This document shows, one piece after another, positions 57,701 to 64,000 of a stretch of 64,000 nucleotides of DNA (position 1 is its first letter; each line of letters starts with the position of its first letter). The stretch is taken from positions 31,478,591-31,542,590 of the forward strand of contig OX453276.1 in assembly GCA_949710005.1 (NCBI GenBank), read 5' to 3'. The notes beneath the pieces were generated by a model. The model saw only the letters and a list, made by a program, of their open reading frames with translations. It searched no databases and was not told the DNA's origin. Made by a program: the position numbers and the translations under genes. The DNA comes from Ricordea florida. Its lineage: Eukaryota > Cnidaria > Anthozoa > Corallimorpharia > Ricordeidae.

Positions 57701-60700
57701 ACTTCCTCATTGCTGCCTCACCTGAACAACTGGCCACAGGGGAGGAGTAACAGTTGCAACAGGCGAAATGGGTGTCACGGCAGCCACCCCCTCAGGGGAA
57801 CCTTTTGTTGGTTCGGCAGGCGTACTTAGAATCTTCCCTCCAATGCCGTTGGTACTTGTTTCCACTGGAAGCGACACGGCATGAGATTCTGATGCGGGAA
57901 CTTTGTCTTTCAGTATGATAGAGAGCAGATCTTTGACATCCTTGACAAACACGCCTTGTTCATTGAAGCTGAGACCAGGCTGATGCTGAGGGGGTGGTGG
58001 AAGGGGACCGTTGTACACAACCTGTTAGATTTCAAGAAGACAGTTGGTTAAACCAACTTTCTGTTACACAAACAATATTATAACACAGCTTTACCAAAGT
58101 GCGCGCTATGATTGGCTAATACGCTCAAGCCATTAGCCCATGGGTTGCATGCTGACGTCAGGGGCCGGTTGTTCGAAGGCTGATTAGCTAACCCAGGGTT
58201 CAATTTAAACATGGGTTTCTTTTCCTCTTGTTAAAAAAGCGTTTTCTCTGATAACTTTCTCTATTTTATTCAGAGCACACAATCATCAAATTGTATTCAA
58301 AAAGAATTATACTGAATGTGCTTTTTAAGCCCTCACTCACCTTAAATCTGCATTTAAATTTTGCACTAACCCAATCATAGCATGATCTATAAGTCCAACC
58401 AAGATTTTAATTGCAGCACTAATAAAATGACTTCATTGCACACATTCACAACAGTTTTAAAGCATGAAACATGTAATTGGAATACAAATTATGTAGTGTA
58501 ATATGAAATGAAAGAGATTTCAATTGCAGCGCTGGTAAAATGACTTCATTTCTCACATTCACAACAGTGTTAAAGCATGAAACATCTAACAGAATACAAA
58601 TTATGTAGTGTAATATGAAATGAAAGAGATTTCAATTGCAGCACTGGTACAATGACTTCAGTTCTCACATTCACAACAGTTTTAAAGCATGAAACATCTA
58701 ACAGAATACAAATTATGTAGTGTAATATGAAATGAAAGCCTGGAAGTATGACTCACCTCTCCAACTGAAACTTTTCTCTTAGACTCAATAAGTCCCCAAG
58801 CCCTGTTTGAGTGGAAATCGGGTCTCAGGTTTGATAAAAGACGACCGAGAGAAAAGAACACATCCTTCAGACACTGAGAGCCCATGAAACATGCAAAAAT
58901 TCACCAACCTGTCAATAAATCAAAACACAAAATGGAAAAATCACTTACTGGTTACTTTTGTTACGTTAAGATATTGGCACAGACAATTTGTTTCTGTGTG
59001 TTCATGTCGGGAGAGGAATACAGACAATGTCCATAAAAACTGAACAGACACATGAGTCAATCAGTGCTAGGCATATCGTCCACACCAAGCAGACAACAAA
59101 AATTAAAAATCAATAGTGATAAGCAGGAATACTTATAGAAATACCTCAGATTCATTTTCAAAGCCCAGGATTTCCAGCAGATCTTTTAGTGGAAAGGACG
59201 TTGTTCGGTTAGAGATTCCCTCTGAATGATTCAATGTCTGAATGCCTTTATACTGTGCACCTAAAGGGAAAGATGTATGATGCGCTAATCATTATGAAGA
59301 CTTAAGTACGCTGTTGCTGCAATGGGATTTGAATAAAGGTAAAGAAATTCAAGAGTTCTCAGAGCTTGTGTTTTCTTTAAAACTGTGCAATGACACTTTA
59401 AAAAAGTGTCTAAAAAGAGTCATGCCTTGAAATGAAATGTTACAGGAGATTGCTAAGACATCACAGAATCGACGATTCATCACAAAAAAATAACTTAACA
59501 AAGCAGAATTTTGGTTAAAGCGAAAGAACAAACTTTAAGGGATAGGTAAAAAAAAGGTTTTTGAACTGCAGTCTGAGAGTTGGTGTACATTAAGATAAGT
59601 ACATGTATTTAGAAAAAGACTGAGGATGTTGAAGAAGAACCTTCCCTATGAAACCTTCCTCATTGCTAAGGAAAAAAAATATGCTTCATTAAGATCGTTC
59701 CTTCTTTTAATTTTCCAATCTAAGACATAGTTGCAAAAACTTATCAGCTGATTCTACGCGTACATTCCTTCACTATCATAAGAAAGTTTGTAGTTGCATC
59801 TTAAGGTCTCGAGAAAAGGTCACAAAACAGCGATATTAAATTCAACACAGGTTAACGCGACGCATGTATGTTCCACTTGTTTATTAAATTAATGTGAACG
59901 AGAATTTCAGGTATCAGATTTAAAGTTCAAAACGATTTTATTGGACTCTCACCTGAGTAAAGTATCGGTGTAGCAGAGCGTTAAGATAACTTGCATTCCT
60001 TAAACACATAAAAATACTATGAATAAGTGTTAATCAACTTATAAAAAATTAATAATTTACTGGAGTTAAGGAGGATATTGTATGGTTGCGTGGAGATACA
60101 AAGTTTCTCATCGAGTGTTGGAAAATATTTTTTCATCATGGGAAAACAAATTCCCTACATCCAAGCAACCAGGTAATTCACTTTTTATTATAACAAATTT
60201 TGTGGTATATCAAGTACCGAGTGGCAGCAAATCAATAAAAACTTTATTTCACATAATAAATAAAGAATATCCTGTACGTTAACCAATTTCACAGGAAAAC
60301 TGGTCCTTGCACACTTTGAGCACATGGTCAACAAAATAACAGATTAGGAAATTTCGTCCACGACTGCTGTTTTATTTCTTTTTCTTTTTTACACTTTCAC
60401 AAGTCACATCTAGCTGTTGACACAGGGATTCAAAAGCCAGAAAAGGAACACGAATCTACCTTGGGGACATTTCAACCAGAAAAGGGATCGCATTTCTAGT
60501 TGGTGGAATGGTAAACCTATCTATCTTCTTACCTCAGGAGTCGGAAAAATCGGACAAAGTTATTACTTTTCAGGTAGTGAAATATCGCCATTGCAAATCT
60601 CACTTGACGAGAATTTTGAAATTCATTGCAAACCGTCATGACCTCCCTGAAAAAAAAATATAATCTGTGCAGGAAATGATTGACATGAGAGTTCTACGGA

Positions 60701-62991
60701 AATAAAATAATATTCATTGCTGAATATTTAGGTTAAAAAACATACATGTTCCTTATGATGTTAAAAGAACAACAATCACAACTTATTTTTAATCTAAGAT
60801 TGCGCCACTGTTTTATGACCAATGGAATATCAAGTGAGCTTTTGCAGTAAAACATGATACGTTCACACGCCAAAATACATTTAATATACCTGTACACGTC
60901 ACAGGATCCCTGTTACTACACTGTTCTACTTTAGGACTACAAAAAATATCTCAGTGAAATAGTTTGATATTAATTTTTATTTGTGTTAACATGGCAAACA
61001 GAACTTGAGATGGCTGTTTAGAGATCTACTTTGCTTCATTACTAGACTAGTGACCTCCACAAATTTTATTATCAACAGTTATTATCCATTCAAACTATTT
61101 CTTGTTTTCTCATTGGCCCAAACACATGCACATTGGTTTCATGCACCCTAGCTACTGAACAAGCTGGATGATGTCAACAATCCTAAAGTCAAGGAACTGT
61201 TTTACTCTTGACAAAAAATTTAAATAACAGGTGGATTTTGGGATTGCCAATTATGGTTTGTAAAAATAAAATAAAACCAAACACAAGAAAAAACCCCTGT
61301 CCTGTACTAAAACTGTGCACTATAAAACAAAAAATAAAAAAATCTGATTTATAAAAAAATCTGATTTATAAAAAAAGGAGAAAAAATCCTTTGTACCTTC
61401 TTAATTCCTCTTGTTGTGTTCCACAAGAAATCAAACCACTCTGCCTCCCTCCCCTCCCTTGCATCCACGATGTTTGTCACCAGGTAGTCCATTGTCATTT
61501 TCAGTACTGGAACTGGACGAAGTTCATGAGGCAGTGGTTCCTCCTGCACTTGTTAAATCTTTCTTCTGCAGTTCACATATATGAAGGTTCTAAAACAAAT
61601 TCTTTAAGCAAGATGTCCTAAAACTGAAAGCTAAAGGAAAAAATTGGAGTCATCATATTAAGCATACAGTACTCGGTAAATCTGCTAGAAAACAATTCAC
61701 TGCCTGCAAAAATAACACTTCTGGAAAGTGTATAATATTATGGGGTGACTTACAATGCTGCCTGTTCCAGAAATGGACTCAAAAACACTCAGTTCTTGGT
61801 ACTCCCTTGTGTATCTCTCCTTTAAAATACAGTAACAATTATTGCACACAGTATAATAATATTATTAACAAAAAATACATGTATTCATTGATCTAAATGG
61901 CCATTGTTCCCTAAGTTTCTGAAACAGCAATATCTGTCTGAAGAATACTCGCAATTGGGTTATAATTAAAATACTGCAAAACTATCAGTTTGAACCCTCA
62001 AATCTGATGACCCATTAGCACCAACTAAACATGTTTAGTTAAACCAGATTTTAAAACTTGAAAATTGGTAACCGAACACTGGAACACAACTGAAATTGTC
62101 TGGGTGTAAGAAGTTCTGAAAAGGACTTCTGTTGATGTTGACTAATGTTTCAGTAACCTGAGCAGAAGCATCAGTGGAGTCAAGTACATTGTGTCAGCGT
62201 GTCATCAGGTGCTGATATTTATGTCTCTCTTCAACATTGTGATAGGTCGTTTAAGATGTAATGTTATTGGCTGTTTATCAGTAAGGTCATGGTGTGTGGG
62301 TTATAATAATGTTGGAAGGTACATAACTGAACTAGACAGTTAACCCTAAGTACCAGTAGTGACCAGCATCCAATTTCTCATAACAATCACAGTAATATTC
62401 AGTGTTCATCAACCATTCAGGTTTTGAGAATAATGAAAATGATCACCAAAAAAGAGCTGCATTGATATTTACAATTAATAAATTCTCCTCACCAAATACC
62501 ATAACAAAATAATATAATTATGAGAACAGTTAGGAGAAAATTAATGTGGATATCAGGGCTTAAAGGGTTAACAGGAGAAATCCCGTTTATACCTTCTCTG
62601 GACACATGTCTTTGCAAGTTCTGACAACTGCCTTAGCTTTCCTGATATCAGAAGGCCTCTCAAAAACTGTACAACAACAAACATGCATTATAAAAATTAC
62701 TTTTAATAACTATAATCAACACAACAGATAAATTAAAATGACTGCTGGATAACCACACAACAGGAGGTTGATTTTATGTCAGTATGATGACAGGCTACAC
62801 AGTAGATGGCACTATTCTTGGCTTTGTTGTCACATCTTTTAGTTATCAACAAAAACTACAGTATATTTATGGAAGAATTCCACAGGGCAGGAAAACATGA
62901 CTGTATAGCGCGTTATACCTTGACAAAGTTTCTTGTCAATTCCTTCCAAAACCTGTAGTTTGTCTTGAGCATGTTGACAAGGGTTAAGGGA
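54791..62991 (-). CDS. MCM3AP: GANP/SAC3-family mRNA export protein, multi-exon, 5' exons not seen
   Basis: Minus-strand exons with AG/GT borders and compatible phases: 62991-62919, 62666-62593, 61819-61754, 61543-61397, 60646-60533, 59998-59953, 59252-59145, 58873-58757, 58021-57722, 57395-57312, 56131-56025, 55848-55780, 54893-54791 (stop TAA). Family marks are [81 protein letters not shown] and [17 protein letters not shown]3/GANP proteins scaffold the nuclear-pore TREX-2 complex for mRNA export. The exon after TRGIKK was not found and the phase does not join there (0 to 2). The last three exons are less surely part of the same gene. Upstream exons would lie beyond Element 3. Confidence 0.8.
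55283..55499. mobile_element. MITE with ~24-bp TIRs, in an intron-side position
   Basis: Ends CTTTAACCCTTTAACCCCTG and its near inverse (CAGGGAGTAAAGGGTTAAAG). No ORF. It lies between exons 54893 and 55780. Confidence 0.7.
56661..56780. repeat. Long near-perfect hairpin (foldback)
   Basis: TATGGTCC...GAGAATCCTGATG pairs with CATCAGGATTCTC...GGACCATA across a short loop near TGACTTCGTCTCA; arms of about 50 nt. It sits in the intron between exons 56131 and 57312. Confidence 0.75.
58405..58735. repeat. Intronic minisatellite, three ~114-bp units
   Basis: Each unit contains ATTTCAATTGCAGC, AAAATGACTTCA, CACATTCACAACAGT and TTATGTAGTGTAATATGAAAT. It lies between exons 58021 and 58757. Confidence 0.85.
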
Positions 62992-63488
62992 CTGCAGATC
63001 TTTGATCAGAAAATAGGAACAGAATTATTGGGAATACAATCCTCTCTTCACTGAGTTAGCAAAAATAGCTAGACTAAAGGACTTCATGACTGTTTGAAGA
63101 TGGGTGCTAGTGCAACCAGTCTCTTATGATGAAACACAACAAACACCATTGTATAACCCCTAGTACTTGAGACGCCTGAATCTTTGTAACAAAGTGGTGA
63201 AACACAGATCCAGTCTAAGAGATAACAACATTGGTTAGTTATTTTAGAGGGTAATAACACATGCATTGAGTTAGAAGTTCAATGCATGCAATGCATCAAA
63301 TACATGTACATATTCTTTTGGAATACAAAAATTCAACCTTAGTTGCGCAGTAGCTATCTACTCTCTCTGCAACTCTTTACTAAAATCATGCAGTTATTGG
63401 AATTCAAACACTTAGATGATGAAATTGTGGACAATGGAAAAAGATTATGTGACAATTTATAAAGTTTAAATGGAAATTTTTCACCAGG
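62992..63488. other. Host intron or upstream region, no gene recognised
   Basis: Host sequence between the first visible GANP exon and the start of Element 3. No exon with splice borders was identified. Confidence 0.4.
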
Positions 63489-64000
63489 AGAGAGTGGGAA
63501 AACTACGGGGCTGGGACAGGGGAATTCGTCTTGCCAATTTCTTGATTAAATTTTAATTATTGGTTAAATTTTTTTATCAAAGATTTATCAGAGATTTATA
63601 TGGCAATATTTCTAGGACGCAGGTGTTAATAATTATAAAAAATGATTTAAAGATAAGAAATAATTTACAAAATTAGAAATGGAACAATTAGAAGATCAAT
63701 TAAATAATTTATATAATTGTGAACTAAGAGGAATCGCGAATGAGTTAAAAATAAAAGGAAGATCAAAAATGAATAAAAAAGATTTTATTAGTGAGTTTAA
63801 AAAATTTAAAAAGGAGGAAATTATTAATTTAATTGAAAAAGTTACTACTAATAGTATTTATATTTGTATTCATGGCACACTTAAATATTTTTGTAAAGAT
63901 TGTGGTGGATCACAAATATGTGAGCATGATAGAATTAAGTATGCTTGTAAAAAGTGTAGTGGATCGCAGGTATGCAAACATAATAAATATAAGTATCGCT
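63489..64000 (+). mobile_element. Element 3: left end of a third Polinton-like virus
   Basis: It starts AGAGAGTGGGAAAACTACGG, matching the Element 1 TIR start, followed by GCTGGGACAGGGGAATT, like the Element 1 iteron. A TIR-like leader with GATTTAAAGAT follows at about 63642-63652, then the terminal gene. The far end is outside the window, so TIR length and target duplication cannot be checked. Confidence 0.85.
63679..64000 (+). CDS. SAP-like + Cys/His zinc-repeat protein, partial (>107 aa)
   Basis: The frame opens with ATG at 63679 and runs off the window. The start MEQLEDQLNNLYNCELRG is followed by the SAP-like domain (ANELKIKGRSKMNKKD) and at least two C-x-H-x6-C-x2-C repeats (CIHGTLKYFCKDC; CEHDRIKYACKKC). 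It is closer to the Element 2 protein (18438) than to the Element 1 protein, for example in the shared IEKVTTNSIYICIHG. Probable nucleic-acid-binding protein at the left terminus. Confidence 0.8.
   Translation, partial: MEQLEDQLNNLYNCELRGIANELKIKGRSKMNKKDFISEFKKFKKEEIINLIEKVTTNSIYICIHGTLKYFCKDCGGSQICEHDRIKYACKKCSGSQVCKHNKYKYR

Noticed and set aside
60417..60641. 74-aa plus-strand ORF
   Set aside because: Antisense to the 60533-60646 exon that encodes the conserved NNFVRFF segment on the minus strand.

Overview
The window looks like a cnidarian nuclear genome, most likely an anthozoan such as a stony coral. This rests on two host genes: an intronless HEPN-STAND-TPR immune-type gene at 48.1-51.0 kb, and a multi-exon minus-strand gene of the GANP/SAC3 (MCM3AP) family at 54.8-63.0 kb. 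The assignment is an inference; no species can be named from the sequence alone.

The main content is a set of integrated Polinton/Maverick (adintovirus-like) dsDNA viruses. Element 1 (2817-16963) is bounded by 489-bp terminal inverted repeats (TIRs) and a 5-bp target duplication (TCCGT). It sits inside the ATPase gene of an older, decayed Polinton whose pieces lie at 2021-2816 and 16964-17127. A CR1/L2-type LINE (1-2020) abuts that same relic. Element 2 (18208-34989) has 245-bp TIRs and a 5-bp duplication (TCCTT). It lies inside another mobile element (17774-35648) that has ~280-bp TIRs and a 9-bp duplication (TAAAATTTA). Element 3 starts at 63489 and runs off the window end.

Elements 1 and 2 share a syntenic virion block: a penton-like protein, membrane and coiled-coil proteins, an A32-type packaging ATPase, a major capsid protein and a retroviral-type integrase, all clearly homologous. 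Their protein-primed family-B DNA polymerases, however, belong to two very different lineages (1199 aa against 1531 aa). Element 2 also carries three extra genes, one resembling a giant-virus single-strand DNA-binding protein. Most viral genes share a TTTAAAGAT promoter-like motif and a leader. Several gene ends carry an AT-rich GTTATATAAC palindrome. Both elements are nearly intact. Element 1 has a deletion in one large gene and a lost start codon in a small one; element 2 has one premature stop.

From 35.7 to 46.1 kb lies an array of ~1.8-3 kb divergent repeat units. Two of them are near-identical 1.82-kb copies. The array is interrupted by several short transposons with visible TIRs, and each unit carries an exon-like segment of ~41 nt between consensus splice sites. 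The remainder is host intron or intergenic sequence with MITEs and minisatellites. No tRNA, rRNA or CRISPR array was seen.
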